A stretch of 64,000 bases of DNA from Rheinheimera pacifica (GCF_024809855.1 NZ_JANUEM010000001.1:248001-312000), one strand, 5' to 3'. Positions 1-10,321 are shown, numbered from the stretch's first letter. Notes: a model not told the origin generated them from the sequence alone. Numbers and translations: made by a program.

Positions 1-1388
1 ACTGCCAGCAGGCGCTCGCTACGGTTACTGACATGCCATGGCAGCAACTTAATGCCACCGTCTGTTGCCGCGCTGCTCTCCACCCTGAGAATATCTGTGG
101 TGTAGTCTAAAAATTGTGTTGCCAGCACTTGACCCGGATACCGTGAGGCCTGAGTCAATTCACGTGTCAGTGGCCCCAAGCCCTGCCTGCTGTTTGATTT
201 TAGCGACACAATTTGTAGTTCCTGCTGTCCGGCAGATAGCAACACCTGTCGCTCGTCCCACCAGCTAAACTGAGTAATAACATAAGGAAAATCCAACAAC
301 TGCTCAAATTCACCGTCTGGCAACATTAATTTTAGCAAAACTGACTGGTTGGGCGTCTGCTGGGCAATAAAGTACAAGGTATCATTACGGATTAACATAT
401 ATGAAATATCGCGCCAGCGATTATCCCGTGACACCAACAGCTCAGCGGTTTGCCCGGGCAATGCACTCCAGAGCTGCAACTGATTAGTCTCAGCATCGGT
501 ATCCAACCACAGCAATTTTTGTTGCCACACGGCAGCTCCCTGAGGCAATACTTTCTGACAGGGCCAGAGTCGTTCAGGCTGAGTTGCCGGTTTTATATGT
601 TGGCGATAAAAGTAACAACCTCCGTCTTGTTGTTCGGCACGAAAAACGATGTGCTCCTGATCCAACCACAACGGCTGTGATAACAGACGGTATTTTTGAG
701 GCAAGTGCTCAACCCTGAGATCTGTCAGGTTCTGCACGCTCCAGTTAAATAAAGTGCTGTCTACAGCTTGATGCTGATATAACACATTAGCCCCGTCTGG
801 TGTTAGTACCGGCCAGTATTCCTGCCCGCTTAACGCACTTATAGGAGTAATGGTATCGGGTAATTTTATCAACGGTGTTGAGGTATAGGTTGCCAGTACG
901 TATGCCAGGCTGGCACAGCCAATAATCACGGCTATCGCAGTGCCGGCAATAAAGCGCCAGGCAGGTCGCGGTTTTACCTCAGTATCAGTGTCACTCGCAG
1001 CTGTGTTAACGGCAGTATCCGCAGTAATAACTGCAATATCCTGTAACTTGGCAGGAGTAATAGTTGCCAGCCAGCGATAACCTTTTTTTGATGCTGTCTC
1101 TATATAGCTTGGAGCTCGAACATCGTCGCCAAGCACTTTGCGTAATGCGCCAACAGCGCGCATAACAGCAGCATCGGTGCCTTCATCTGCAGGCCAGACT
1201 TTTTCAATCAGTGTGTCTTTGGCCAGCAATACACCAGGGTGAAGTAAAAAGTAATTCAGCAGACTATGTAAGCGTGGTTCCAGCCGGATCATATCGTCGG
1301 CACCAGAGGCATCAACCGGCCACAGCTGACCATAGATCACCTGATAATACCAGTTACCAATTTGTACCACAGGGTCAAGATTTGACAT
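1..1388 (-). CDS. ToxR/CadC-like winged-helix transmembrane regulator (3' end cut by window)
   Basis: The reading frame is open from an ATG at 1388 to the left edge, so the C-terminus lies outside the window. The first ~100 residues form an OmpR/PhoB-type winged-helix DNA-binding domain: they include a VWPADEGTDAAVMRAVGALRK-like recognition region and the typical ending ETASKKGYRW. A single hydrophobic segment (WRFIAGTAIAVIIGCASLAY, about residues 138-160) would place the remainder in the periplasm. The remainder looks like beta-propeller/PD40-type repeats with many W, L and D residues. Such proteins are one-component membrane regulators that bind DNA in the cytoplasm and sense in the periplasm. 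It resembles the protein at 1778-3943 in architecture and is probably a paralogue. The ligand is unknown. Confidence 0.85.
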   Translation of the reverse strand, partial: MSNLDPVVQIGNWYYQVIYGQLWPVDASGADDMIRLEPRLHSLLNYFLLHPGVLLAKDTLIEKVWPADEGTDAAVMRAVGALRKVLGDDVRAPSYIETASKKGYRWLATITPAKLQDIAVITADTAVNTAASDTDTEVKPRPAWRFIAGTAIAVIIGCASLAYVLATYTSTPLIKLPDTITPISALSGQEYWPVLTPDGANVLYQHQAVDSTLFNWSVQNLTDLRVEHLPQKYRLLSQPLWLDQEHIVFRAEQQDGGCYFYRQHIKPATQPERLWPCQKVLPQGAAVWQQKLLWLDTDAETNQLQLWSALPGQTAELLVSRDNRWRDISYMLIRNDTLYFIAQQTPNQSVLLKLMLPDGEFEQLLDFPYVITQFSWWDERQVLLSAGQQELQIVSLKSNSRQGLGPLTRELTQASRYPGQVLATQFLDYTTDILRVESSAATDGGIKLLPWHVSNRSERLLA

Positions 1389-1467
1389 TAAGGTCCGCCC
1401 GACAATTGATTGTCTGGGCGGATTATACCTTAACCAGAAGAAATGTTTAGCGTTGTAAAAAAGAGCC

Positions 1468-1692
1468 TTAGGCGAACTTCAATTTATCGCTGTTGGTATC
1501 TTTGGCTTTATCTTTGCTATCTTTTATCGTTACCGGTGAATAATTATCAGGTATGGTGCAAAGCGGATAAAAAACACAAGCATAGAGTGGCTGACCATTT
1601 GCGCCTGAGGCATTAAGAATGCCTGCTTTTTTTGCAGCAACGCCGGTAGCGCCTAACAAAGCGATAAACATAATTGTAAGTGTAGTTTTCAT
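1468..1692 (-). CDS. small secreted protein with a cysteine pair, unknown function
   Basis: This is a 74-residue protein. The ATG at 1692 was chosen because AGGAG lies just upstream and a clear signal peptide follows (MKTTLTIMFIALLGATGVAA, cleavage predicted after the second Ala of VAA). An in-frame start 17 codons upstream would bury the signal. The mature part is about 54 residues. It has two cysteines seven residues apart (ACVFYPLC) and a lysine/aspartate-rich tail. It lies between two membrane-anchored winged-helix regulators on the same strand, with gaps of about 80 bases. I do not recognise the family. A link to the neighbouring sensors, as ligand or as target, is only inference from position. 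Confidence 0.6.
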   Translation of the reverse strand: MKTTLTIMFIALLGATGVAAKKAGILNASGANGQPLYACVFYPLCTIPDNYSPVTIKDSKDKAKDTNSDKLKFA

Positions 1693-1777
1693 TTTCAGCT
1701 CCTGAGTTAGTGTTTGCTTACAGACCAAACATAGGAGCATCAATTCGTTATAACTCGATGACTTTCAGATAAATTCC

Positions 1778-3943
1778 TTATAAAACATCGACGTCGCTAT
1801 CAATTATGGCGATATCCATCTCACCAAAATCATATTCCAGTACAAAAACATATTTCTCATCAGCACTGATACTAAAGCGGCCAAATTGAATTGGCTCCAG
1901 CACGTTGATAATTTCATCTGTAGCAAAATCAAGATAATTCAACCTATAGTTAAGCTCATCAACAAGGTAAGAGTAATAAATCCCTGTTTTTCGTAACTCA
2001 AATTTCAGCATAACCTGAGTTTCGGGCAATTCTATTTTTAGCTTTTTCGGCTGCTCACCAGGCCACTGTATGTAAAATTGTTTATCTCTGCTGCTACGCC
2101 AGAAGGCATAGTCGGCATAGTAACTTTCATAATAATACTCTTTGTCATTAGCAAAAATTTCGCGTTTGCCAAGATCATTAATATCACGGTGTATAACCTG
2201 CCAGCGACCTTGCCGCGCTTCAGAGTAAAACAAGGCTTTACCATCTCTGGACCAACTGGGTGATGCTAATACAGCATCTTTCTCGCCAGCTATTTTTAGA
2301 GGGGTACCCTCAATATCAAATAGCCATAGCTCGTCATTTAACTGCACCATTAACCGGCTACCATCCGGTGAAAATGCCAAACTGCGAATACGCTGATCAT
2401 CATTAAAATTTGTTAGCTGTTTTTGGCGGCCATCATTATAAAACAGCCATACCTGTTGTGAACCTGAACGCCTTGATACAACCGCCGTTGGGCCATTATC
2501 TAAAGGGTTGGCCTCAATAAATGTTTCATTGCGGTTCGAGCTAAATACTGACTCGTTATAAGCTTCATTATTTTTTATGCGGTTTGACACTTTTTTAGGA
2601 TTGATTCTGGAGAAGTTACCTATAGATGACACAATTTTACCTGAGGTTGTAACTTGCAGCTCACTGGCATAAGCATCTGTGTAAGCAAGAATAGCGGGTT
2701 CACTTTTATCAAGCCATACCCGGCCAAGCGCATTAGATGCCGATGGATAAATAACAGAACTGTCTGTTAAATCCCAATCTACATTGCCTGGGACAGTATC
2801 AGGTATTTTTGTTAGTAACCGTGTTGATCTGTCGGCAAGATTAAGCAACCAGATTTGTGCAGAGCCAGCGGCTTCTCTTAAAAAAACCAGCTTATCTCCT
2901 GAGCGGGAATAACGCGCGGCATAGTCACCAAAACTGCTTGAAGGCGGCACTGTCAGCACTTCGGAGATAGTGTTATCAACCGACGTCATCTGTAAAACCA
3001 ACTGCTTTCTAATGTCATCCATATTAGGATAAACAATATAACGGCCATCCGGAGACCAGGTAATTCTGATCGATACCGATTTTTCTCCACAATATTTGAG
3101 TAAAGTATCCTCCAGCACCTGCATTTTATCTGCGCTAAGTGACATTAGCCGGATTTCGCACTTCTCATTCTGATAGTAACGCTGATAAGCTATTTTAGTT
3201 CCATCAGGGCTAAATACGGCACCAAAGCTGCTGTAAGATTTATCAGTTAACTGCACCCTTTTATGTTCCTGCAAATCCTGCAGCATCAATACAGAACCCA
3301 CGGTAGCAGCAGGCGCTGCGTAGCTATATACCAGATACCGTTCATCTACTGACACATTGTGGTAAAACTCCAGCCCATCCAGTGAGGTGACAGGGGTATA
3401 ACGCCACATCGGAATCGGACCAGCGCTATCATCAGTTGCGGCACGATCTGCCGGCCATAGCCACCAGGTAGCAGCGATTATCAGTAATGCCACCAAAGCA
3501 AATACGCTAACAAGTCTCGGTTTTGCTTTGAGTGGCGTGGTACCATTGCCCGCCGCACTAGGCACAAGTTCGGTATCTTCTTTAACGGCCAGTGGTACTA
3601 TTTCAGTTACCGGCGCAATAAAACGGTAACCGCGTTTTGGAATGGTTTCAATGTAACGGGGCTCACGGGTGTCATCCCCCAACGCAACCCGCAATACCCG
3701 GATAACACGGGTTACCCTGCCATCAGATACATCGCGGATACCCCATACATCAAGCAGCAGCTCATCTTTTGTAACCAGCTTGCCTGCGTTGACAATAAAG
3801 TAGTTTGCGACCTTCTGGCACAGGTTATCTAAATCTGCGGTAATACTCAGCCTACCCTCAGCATCAAACTTCATCAGCTTGTCCTGCTCAGGTATATACT
3901 GCCATTCACCAACCTGTAGTAGCTGGTTTGGTTTTATCGCCAT
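1778..3943 (-). CDS. ToxR/CadC-like winged-helix regulator with periplasmic PD40 repeats
   Basis: This 721-residue protein has three parts. The N-terminal ~105 residues form a winged-helix domain ending in ETIPKRGYRF. One transmembrane segment follows at about 143-165 (VSVFALVALLIIAATWW). The long C-terminal region carries PD40/TolB-like propeller motifs such as FSPDGTKIAY, WSPDGRYIVY, AFSPDGSRLM and SWSRDGKALF. It should bind DNA in the cytoplasm and sense a signal outside the membrane. I place the start at ATG 3943; a TTG at 3955 is an alternative. It begins only 18 bases after the mrcB stop, so transcription from the hrpB-mrcB unit could run into it. Target genes are not evident, but the secreted peptide gene and the second regulator lie directly downstream. 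Confidence 0.82.
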   Translation of the reverse strand: MAIKPNQLLQVGEWQYIPEQDKLMKFDAEGRLSITADLDNLCQKVANYFIVNAGKLVTKDELLLDVWGIRDVSDGRVTRVIRVLRVALGDDTREPRYIETIPKRGYRFIAPVTEIVPLAVKEDTELVPSAAGNGTTPLKAKPRLVSVFALVALLIIAATWWLWPADRAATDDSAGPIPMWRYTPVTSLDGLEFYHNVSVDERYLVYSYAAPAATVGSVLMLQDLQEHKRVQLTDKSYSSFGAVFSPDGTKIAYQRYYQNEKCEIRLMSLSADKMQVLEDTLLKYCGEKSVSIRITWSPDGRYIVYPNMDDIRKQLVLQMTSVDNTISEVLTVPPSSSFGDYAARYSRSGDKLVFLREAAGSAQIWLLNLADRSTRLLTKIPDTVPGNVDWDLTDSSVIYPSASNALGRVWLDKSEPAILAYTDAYASELQVTTSGKIVSSIGNFSRINPKKVSNRIKNNEAYNESVFSSNRNETFIEANPLDNGPTAVVSRRSGSQQVWLFYNDGRQKQLTNFNDDQRIRSLAFSPDGSRLMVQLNDELWLFDIEGTPLKIAGEKDAVLASPSWSRDGKALFYSEARQGRWQVIHRDINDLGKREIFANDKEYYYESYYADYAFWRSSRDKQFYIQWPGEQPKKLKIELPETQVMLKFELRKTGIYYSYLVDELNYRLNYLDFATDEIINVLEPIQFGRFSISADEKYVFVLEYDFGEMDIAIIDSDVDVL

Positions 3944-3961
3944 AGGTTCAGACAATCGTTG

Positions 3962-6238
3962 TTATTCTTCTGTACATTCGCTCGGTAATGGCATTTCAAC
4001 CGAAATCGCAGGCAATAACAATACGTTAAGACAATTTTGTGGTTGCGGATAGCCAGTTTTTGCTGAAAAAGCCTGTAAAGATACCTGTTCGGGCACGGCT
4101 CTGAGCAGTGAATTCACGCCTTGCAACGTAAAATAGCGGCTAAAAACATTTAACGCTCCGCTAGCACCGGTTAACCCTATAGCTTTATTATCATCCCGGC
4201 CTAACCACACTGTCATCAGCGTTTGCTGATCAAAGCCGCTAAACCAGCTGTCCCGGTAATCGCTTGATGTACCTGTTTTACCCGCCAGAATTTCACCGGG
4301 AAACACCGAACTCAGCGCCCGGGCCGTGCCTGTTTTTGCCGCCTGGATCAGCGCATACTGCAATAAATATACTTCTTGTTCGTTGTAGCGCCGCGTAAGT
4401 TGATGTTCACGCAAATGCAGTGGGTGGCCGTTTGCATCAGTTACTGCGTATAAAGTGCTAAGCTGCTGATGCATACCGTTGTTAGCCAGCGTCTGGTACA
4501 ACTGTGTCACTTCCAGCGGGCTGAGTTCTATTGCACCTAACAAAGCAGCAGGATGCAGTTTTACTCTGCGGTTTAACCCCAGCTTACGCAAACCGTCACT
4601 GACAGCAGGCAGACCAAGCTGCAGCCCCAGCCTTACTGTGGGAATATTTAATGAATTAACCAGCGCATCCAGCAAGCTGACCTGACCTCTGAATTTTTTA
4701 TCAAAATTCTGGGGTTGCCAGTCCTGATCGTTGCTACGTAAGCGGATCGGGCTGTCATCCAGCGGTGTGGCTAACGTATAGCGACCACGTTGGGCCAAGG
4801 CTTCAAGAAAAATAACCGGCTTTACAATACTGCCAATCTGGCGTCTGGCATCGGTAGCACGGTTAAAACCGCCCTGCACTGCTACTTTACTTCCTACCAT
4901 AGCGTTAATTTCTGCCCGCCGGTAATCCACTACTACAGCGGCAGCCTGTAATTCCGGGTCCAGCGGGGCTAGCTGGCTGCTAACGGCCTGCTCAATTGCA
5001 GCCTGAGCCTGAGTATCAAGATAAGTAAATACTTTGATACCTTTGTCACGGTACTGCTCGTCAATACTCAGCTGCCGCAGTTCTTTTTTAACCGCATCCA
5101 GATAAGAGGCAAAGCCGGTATTCATATACTGATTGCGCGAAATCACGGCTACCGGCTGCTCTACCGCCTGCTCGTACTGCTTACGGTCGAGAAATTTTTG
5201 CTCAAACATCAACCGTAATACCAGATCACGCCGCTCTTTAGCACGAGCCGGGAAACGGCGGGGATCAAAGTACGACGGCCCCTTTAAAATACCGATCATC
5301 AGAGCGTATTCTGCTGTCGTTAATTCAGTCAGCGGCTTGCCAAAGTAAAACCGGCTTCCCAGGCCAACACCATGCACGGCATGGGCATAATTTTGCCCGA
5401 CAAACACTTCATTCAGATAGGCCTCAAGGATCTGATCTTTGTTAAAGCGGTAATCCAGCACCAGTGCGATCATCGCTTCATTAACCTTACGCCATAAGGT
5501 GCGGTCGCTGCTAAGGTACATATTCTTTGCTAATTGCTGCGTCAGCGTTGAGCCACCTTGTACAGTGCGCCCGGCAGTAATATTTACCCACAGCGCCCGC
5601 AATACTGCCAACGGCGACACCCCATGGTGATGATAAAACTCACGGTCTTCAACCAATAGCAGGGTATCTTTAAATATTTCAGGCACTTGCTGCAGTTGCA
5701 CCAGTTCACGGTCTTCCTGCTGTGCAGATACTAGGTGGTCAATCAACTGAGGTTCAAGCCGGGCAAAGTTCAGCGCTTCTTTTTGCCGGCGCTGGGTAAT
5801 ACGGTTAATGCCTCCCCGGTTAAACTCGACACTAAACAACTGCGCCGCCTCATAACCTTCAACATACATAAAGGGGCGCCGGTAAACTGAAACATGATTA
5901 CGCGACACGCTATATTGGCCGGCTCCCGATAACGCCGGGTTACGCTGGTACTGTAGTGAGTCCAACTGCTGAATAAACTGCTGCTGCGTCAGAATTTTAC
6001 CCGGATACAACTCTATACTCTTGGCATAAATTTGTGCCGGTACCTGCCATTTCTGGCCACTAAACTTTTTACTTATTTTGCTATCCAGATACAGAAAATA
6101 AAACGCCAGCAGCACTAACAGCAGCAATACCACTTTAGCCAGCAGCCACAATGGCTTATGCCACCAGACTGTGCGCAGCACGCCGGGCGTAGCACGTTTT
6201 TTACTGCTGCGCCCGGAGCTGGTTTTTTTACTGCTCAT
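3962..6238 (-). CDS. mrcB: penicillin-binding protein 1B, bifunctional peptidoglycan synthase
   Basis: This 758-residue class A PBP polymerises lipid II and cross-links the glycan strands at the inner membrane. The short basic cytoplasmic tail (rich in S, K and R) is followed by a transmembrane helix at about 33-51. The glycosyltransferase family 51 domain has the EDREFYHHHG motif with the likely catalytic Glu at 197, then GGSTLTQQLAKN. The transpeptidase domain has SIVK (Ser470, Lys473), SLN (529-531) and KTGT (654-657), so both activities look intact. The start overlaps the hrpB stop by 4 bases (ATGA), which points to translational coupling. The same hrpB-mrcB order is known in E. coli. Confidence 0.95.
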   Translation of the reverse strand: MSSKKTSSGRSSKKRATPGVLRTVWWHKPLWLLAKVVLLLLVLLAFYFLYLDSKISKKFSGQKWQVPAQIYAKSIELYPGKILTQQQFIQQLDSLQYQRNPALSGAGQYSVSRNHVSVYRRPFMYVEGYEAAQLFSVEFNRGGINRITQRRQKEALNFARLEPQLIDHLVSAQQEDRELVQLQQVPEIFKDTLLLVEDREFYHHHGVSPLAVLRALWVNITAGRTVQGGSTLTQQLAKNMYLSSDRTLWRKVNEAMIALVLDYRFNKDQILEAYLNEVFVGQNYAHAVHGVGLGSRFYFGKPLTELTTAEYALMIGILKGPSYFDPRRFPARAKERRDLVLRLMFEQKFLDRKQYEQAVEQPVAVISRNQYMNTGFASYLDAVKKELRQLSIDEQYRDKGIKVFTYLDTQAQAAIEQAVSSQLAPLDPELQAAAVVVDYRRAEINAMVGSKVAVQGGFNRATDARRQIGSIVKPVIFLEALAQRGRYTLATPLDDSPIRLRSNDQDWQPQNFDKKFRGQVSLLDALVNSLNIPTVRLGLQLGLPAVSDGLRKLGLNRRVKLHPAALLGAIELSPLEVTQLYQTLANNGMHQQLSTLYAVTDANGHPLHLREHQLTRRYNEQEVYLLQYALIQAAKTGTARALSSVFPGEILAGKTGTSSDYRDSWFSGFDQQTLMTVWLGRDDNKAIGLTGASGALNVFSRYFTLQGVNSLLRAVPEQVSLQAFSAKTGYPQPQNCLNVLLLPAISVEMPLPSECTEE

Positions 6239-8679
6239 CGTAACATCGCCTTTTTAGTTTTCGTTGTCGGCATGGCCTGCGCCGGATCTTCCGGCCAATA
6301 ATGTTTAGGGTAGCGTCCGCGCATTTCTTTTCTGGCCTCCTGCCAGGCATTTTGCCAGAAACTGGCTAAATTCTGCGTTACCTGCAGGGGTTGTCTGGAG
6401 GGTGATAACAGCTCTACCGTAACCGTTATGTTGCCCTGCAATAACGTTGGCGACTGCATCTGACCATACATTTCCTGAACCCGCACTGAAAGTTTGGGGC
6501 CTCCCTCAGCCAGATAATTAATGCTCAGCTTTGAACCAGTGGGTGCCTGCCAATGTGTGGGTAAGAGCTGGTTCAATAGCTGTTGTTGCTGATAACTTAA
6601 ACATTGCAGCAATGCGTCATACAGTGGAAGCTGCGCTAAAGCCGTGCTTTTACTGATTTGAGCCAGATAGCTGCCAAGCCAGCCGGGTAACGATGCCAGT
6701 AAAGCATTATCAGAAAAATCCGGCCAGCCAGCATCGCTTTGCTGTTGCTGCAGCAATAAAACTCTTGCGCGCAGTTGTAATGCATTATCGGTCCAGTTCA
6801 GGCAGCTCAGGCCTTTATTGCTAATGTAGGCCTGCCACGCTAACTGCTTTTGCTCTGCGGTTAATTGCAAGGCTGCGGGCTTGGCAGCCAGTAAGCACTG
6901 GCCAAACTTTAGTTGTTGCTCGGTAAAAAAGCTGCCGCTTTTATCATCCCAGAAGGTTTGCGTTTGCCAGCTAAGCTCAGCCTGCCAGTCAGATAACACC
7001 GCATCAGGGCTGATACTGACCGCATGATAGATGCGGTTTTCTCGGCCAAACTGCTGCATATGTAATACTACCAGCCAGGGCTGACCGCTAAGACAATGAT
7101 TGTCTTGCAGCACTGCGCCAATACCATTAGCTAGCTGATACCCCTGACCCCGGCGTTTGGCCAGCCGGTCTGGAAACGCCCGCAGAACCAGTACTGGCAG
7201 TAATTCCAACGGTAATATTTCGCTTAGCTGACAACCAAGTAAACGGGCAAAATTTTGCGCCTGCTGCCATTGTTGCGGTAGTGTCTGCTTAACACGGCCT
7301 GGCAGGCTGTATATATCGCCCTGCAGCACACGTGTATCTTCAAGTATTGCGGCCAGTATGCAAGCCAGAGCTTGTGCATGTTGACTGCCTTGCCGCTCCA
7401 GGTACTGCGCATGCAGCAGCATGGCAGCTAGCCGGGGATCCGTACCCAGCTTATGTGCCTGACGGCCGCTGGCAGTAATAACACCTTTAGTGTCAATAAA
7501 ACCCAGCTGCAGTAACAACTGCTCTGCCACAGCTAAATTTGCAGCCGGTGGCGGTGTTAGCCAGTGCAAATCGTTTACCTGACAACCCCAGGCCGCAACT
7601 TCCAGCCGCAGGGCGGTTAAATCGCTTATTTCTATCTCAGGCGCATCAAACCGGGCGCGGCGCTGCCATTTTTCAGCGGTGTCCAGCCGGTAGCAATGGC
7701 CGGGCGACAAACGCCCGGCGCGCCCGGCACGCTGCGTGGCGGCTGCCTGGCTAATAGCGGCCGTTTCCAGCATAGTTACCCCCTGGCGCGGGTTAAACCG
7801 GCTTTGCCGACACAGGCCACTGTCTATCACCACGCTAATGCCATCTATGGTTAAGCTGGTTTCTGCCAGGTTAGTTGACAATACAACTTTGCGTACACCT
7901 GATGGCGGCGGTGCAATAGCGGCCTGCTGCTGCGCCAGTGTCAGGCTACCCAATAAACGGTGCAGTTGCACATTCGCAGCTAAACCCTGCTGCTCCAGCA
8001 ACTGAGCACTTTGGTTAATTTCAGCCTGACCGGGTAAAAACACCAGAATATTGCCCTTGTGTTTACTCAACGCCTGTTGCACTAAAACCGCAATTTGCTG
8101 CGCCAGAGGTTGGCTACCTGGCAGAGCATATTCCACTGTTACCGGATAACTGCGCCCCTCACTGGCTATTACCGATGCATCAAGCTTGCTTGCCAGTTGC
8201 GCCATATCCAGTGTGGCCGACATAATTAATAACTGCAGTTCAGGCCGTAATTGTTGTACCTCCAGGCATAGTGCCAGTGCTAAATCAGCATGCAGTGAAC
8301 GCTCGTGGAATTCATCAAACAGCAGCAGATCCACCGCTGTTAGTTCAGGGTCTTGCTGTAATTTTCTCGTGAGCACGCCTTCGGTAACAATAAGCAAACG
8401 GGTTTTACTGCTGTGTTTTTGCTCCTGACGAATTTGATAACCAACTGTTTCGCCGACAGCTTCACCCAGTTGTGCCGCCAAATACGCAGCGATACTTTTG
8501 GCCGCTAAACGACGCGGCTCCAGCATTAATAGCTTTTTACCGGCAAAGTCAGGGTGTTGTAATAAATACAACGGCAGATAAGTTGATTTGCCAGCCCCCG
8601 GCGGGGCTGACAAAATCACTTTATTATGTTGCTGTAACAGTGACAGCAATTGCGGAAAAATGACAGAGACAGGTAACAC
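6235..8679 (-). CDS. hrpB: ATP-dependent helicase HrpB
   Basis: This 814-residue DEAH-type helicase belongs to the HrpB family. Visible motifs in order are Walker A APPGAGKS (about 25-32), the family-typical DEFHERS box, SATLD, and QRAGRAGR of motif VI, followed by the long HrpB C-terminal region. The length agrees with the family. The start is a GTG at 8679, because the N-terminus (LPVSVIFPQLLSLL) lines up with the known beginning of HrpB proteins. It precedes and overlaps mrcB, as in enterobacteria. The physiological substrate of HrpB is not well defined, so a role in RNA metabolism is only general family knowledge. Confidence 0.93.
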   Translation of the reverse strand: MLPVSVIFPQLLSLLQQHNKVILSAPPGAGKSTYLPLYLLQHPDFAGKKLLMLEPRRLAAKSIAAYLAAQLGEAVGETVGYQIRQEQKHSSKTRLLIVTEGVLTRKLQQDPELTAVDLLLFDEFHERSLHADLALALCLEVQQLRPELQLLIMSATLDMAQLASKLDASVIASEGRSYPVTVEYALPGSQPLAQQIAVLVQQALSKHKGNILVFLPGQAEINQSAQLLEQQGLAANVQLHRLLGSLTLAQQQAAIAPPPSGVRKVVLSTNLAETSLTIDGISVVIDSGLCRQSRFNPRQGVTMLETAAISQAAATQRAGRAGRLSPGHCYRLDTAEKWQRRARFDAPEIEISDLTALRLEVAAWGCQVNDLHWLTPPPAANLAVAEQLLLQLGFIDTKGVITASGRQAHKLGTDPRLAAMLLHAQYLERQGSQHAQALACILAAILEDTRVLQGDIYSLPGRVKQTLPQQWQQAQNFARLLGCQLSEILPLELLPVLVLRAFPDRLAKRRGQGYQLANGIGAVLQDNHCLSGQPWLVVLHMQQFGRENRIYHAVSISPDAVLSDWQAELSWQTQTFWDDKSGSFFTEQQLKFGQCLLAAKPAALQLTAEQKQLAWQAYISNKGLSCLNWTDNALQLRARVLLLQQQQSDAGWPDFSDNALLASLPGWLGSYLAQISKSTALAQLPLYDALLQCLSYQQQQLLNQLLPTHWQAPTGSKLSINYLAEGGPKLSVRVQEMYGQMQSPTLLQGNITVTVELLSPSRQPLQVTQNLASFWQNAWQEARKEMRGRYPKHYWPEDPAQAMPTTKTKKAMLR

Positions 8680-8765
8680 AACTTAACCCGGAAAAACCTT
8701 ATTGGTGTCAGTTTACCCTGTTTTAGGCTGACGCCCCATACTTGTTAAGTATGTTGGGTTAAACT

Positions 8766-10055
8766 TCAGGCTTCACCTAGCAAGGTCGCGCTGATGGTAC
8801 GAATACCCTGCCCGGTCGCACCGGCGGCCCAATAGGCATTGTTGTTGTTATTAAAAGCAGCCGCTAAATCAAAATGCAACCAGCCTTTGCCTTCGTCAGG
8901 CACAAAGCGGCTTAAAAAACCGGCCGCGTTGCTGGCACCACCAGCACCGCCACCTTTTACCGGCCGGCTGTTGGCCGTATCGGCATAAGCTGACGGGCAC
9001 TGTTGCTGATGCCACAGCTCCAGCGGTAACTGCCAGGTAGGCTCCTGCACTTGCTCAGCATAAGTCAGGGCCTTTTGCGCTAACGCTTTATCCAATGCAA
9101 ACAGCGCATTATATTCTGCACCAACTGCCGTCATAGCTGCCCCGGTTAACGTAGCAGCATCAATAATAAGTCCGGCACCACTTTGTGCAGCGCACATCAG
9201 GCCATCGGCCAATACTAAGCGGCCTTCGGCATCGGTATTGACAATTTCAACGGTAATACCATTTTTATAGGTAATAATATCGCCCAGTTTATAGGCGTTG
9301 CTGCTGATCAGGTTTTCCGCACAGCATAAAATCAGTTGTACGCGTTTATTCAGGCCCTGCAGTATCGCCAATGCCAATGCTGCGGTAACAGTAGCAGCGC
9401 CGCCCATATCGCATTTCATTGTCAGCATGCTTTCGGTGGCTTTAATTGAGTAACCGCCGCTGTCAAAGGTGATCCCCTTACCCACCAGCGCTGCACTAAC
9501 CGGGGTGCTGGCCTGGCCTGTCGGGTTATAGTCCAATACCAGCATTGCTGGCTTGCGGGCACTGCCGCGCCCTACGGCATGTAAGCCATTCCAACCCTGC
9601 TCTAACAGTTGCTCATCCAACAGAATATGGCTGCTAACTGTGCCTTCAGCCGCAATCTCCGTAATAAACGCTGCAGCTTGTTTTGCCAACTGCTCGGGGT
9701 ATAACTCATCCGGGGTTTGGTTGATCAAGCGTTTAGCCCAGCTAAAACACTGCGCCAGTTGTTCCAGTTGAGTCTTTGCGGCATCATTGTTAAACAACAC
9801 GCCACCTTGTTTTTTGGCGTTGCAGAAGCCCTGATAAAATGCCCATTGCAGTTCTGCAGTCCAGTTATCACCGGTTAACTGCACCTGTGCCAGGCCCAGA
9901 TTATCTAAACTGCGTGCGGCCTTTTGCACACTGCGTTGGGCGTCTTTGGTATTAAAATGGATTTGAAAGCCATTTGCAGTAGGCGTCAGTAAAGCTTTGC
10001 CCCATTTGCCTGCCACTGCATCTGCCTGTAGCTCAATTTGCACAACGTCTGTCAT
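8766..10055 (-). CDS. pepB: aminopeptidase B (M17 leucyl aminopeptidase family)
   Basis: This 429-residue cytosolic metalloaminopeptidase removes N-terminal amino acids from peptides. The C-terminal catalytic domain has the M17 signature NTDAEGRL at 273-280. The metal-binding and catalytic residues expected from the family are present: Lys193 in VGKGITFDSGG, Asp198, Asp216, Asp275 and Glu277. The length (E. coli PepB is about 427 residues, while PepA is about 500) and the short N-terminal domain favour PepB. It is transcribed divergently from dksA across a 266-base gap. A small dyad (8737-8753) lies just beyond its stop but lacks a T-run. Confidence 0.9.
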   Translation of the reverse strand: MTDVVQIELQADAVAGKWGKALLTPTANGFQIHFNTKDAQRSVQKAARSLDNLGLAQVQLTGDNWTAELQWAFYQGFCNAKKQGGVLFNNDAAKTQLEQLAQCFSWAKRLINQTPDELYPEQLAKQAAAFITEIAAEGTVSSHILLDEQLLEQGWNGLHAVGRGSARKPAMLVLDYNPTGQASTPVSAALVGKGITFDSGGYSIKATESMLTMKCDMGGAATVTAALALAILQGLNKRVQLILCCAENLISSNAYKLGDIITYKNGITVEIVNTDAEGRLVLADGLMCAAQSGAGLIIDAATLTGAAMTAVGAEYNALFALDKALAQKALTYAEQVQEPTWQLPLELWHQQQCPSAYADTANSRPVKGGGAGGASNAAGFLSRFVPDEGKGWLHFDLAAAFNNNNNAYWAAGATGQGIRTISATLLGEA

Positions 10056-10321
10056 CTGTCACCCTATTTCATCAGTGCTGGTTTGCGTTAAATGCGATGC
10101 CAGTCAGTGTATCACAAGGCTTTACCGGCGAAACCCAGCCTCGTTATTCTGCTGCTGCGCCACGCTGAAGTGCCCGTTAAATTGGCGTAAATTAAATAAG
10201 ATGACGATATGGCCGCTAGTCTGTATACTTCTGCGTCTTTTTAAATCTGATTGCGATGCCAGCGATATTCTGCTATCTATAGCCGCCATATTTTTTGCTT
10301 GGCATTATACAGGAGATGATT

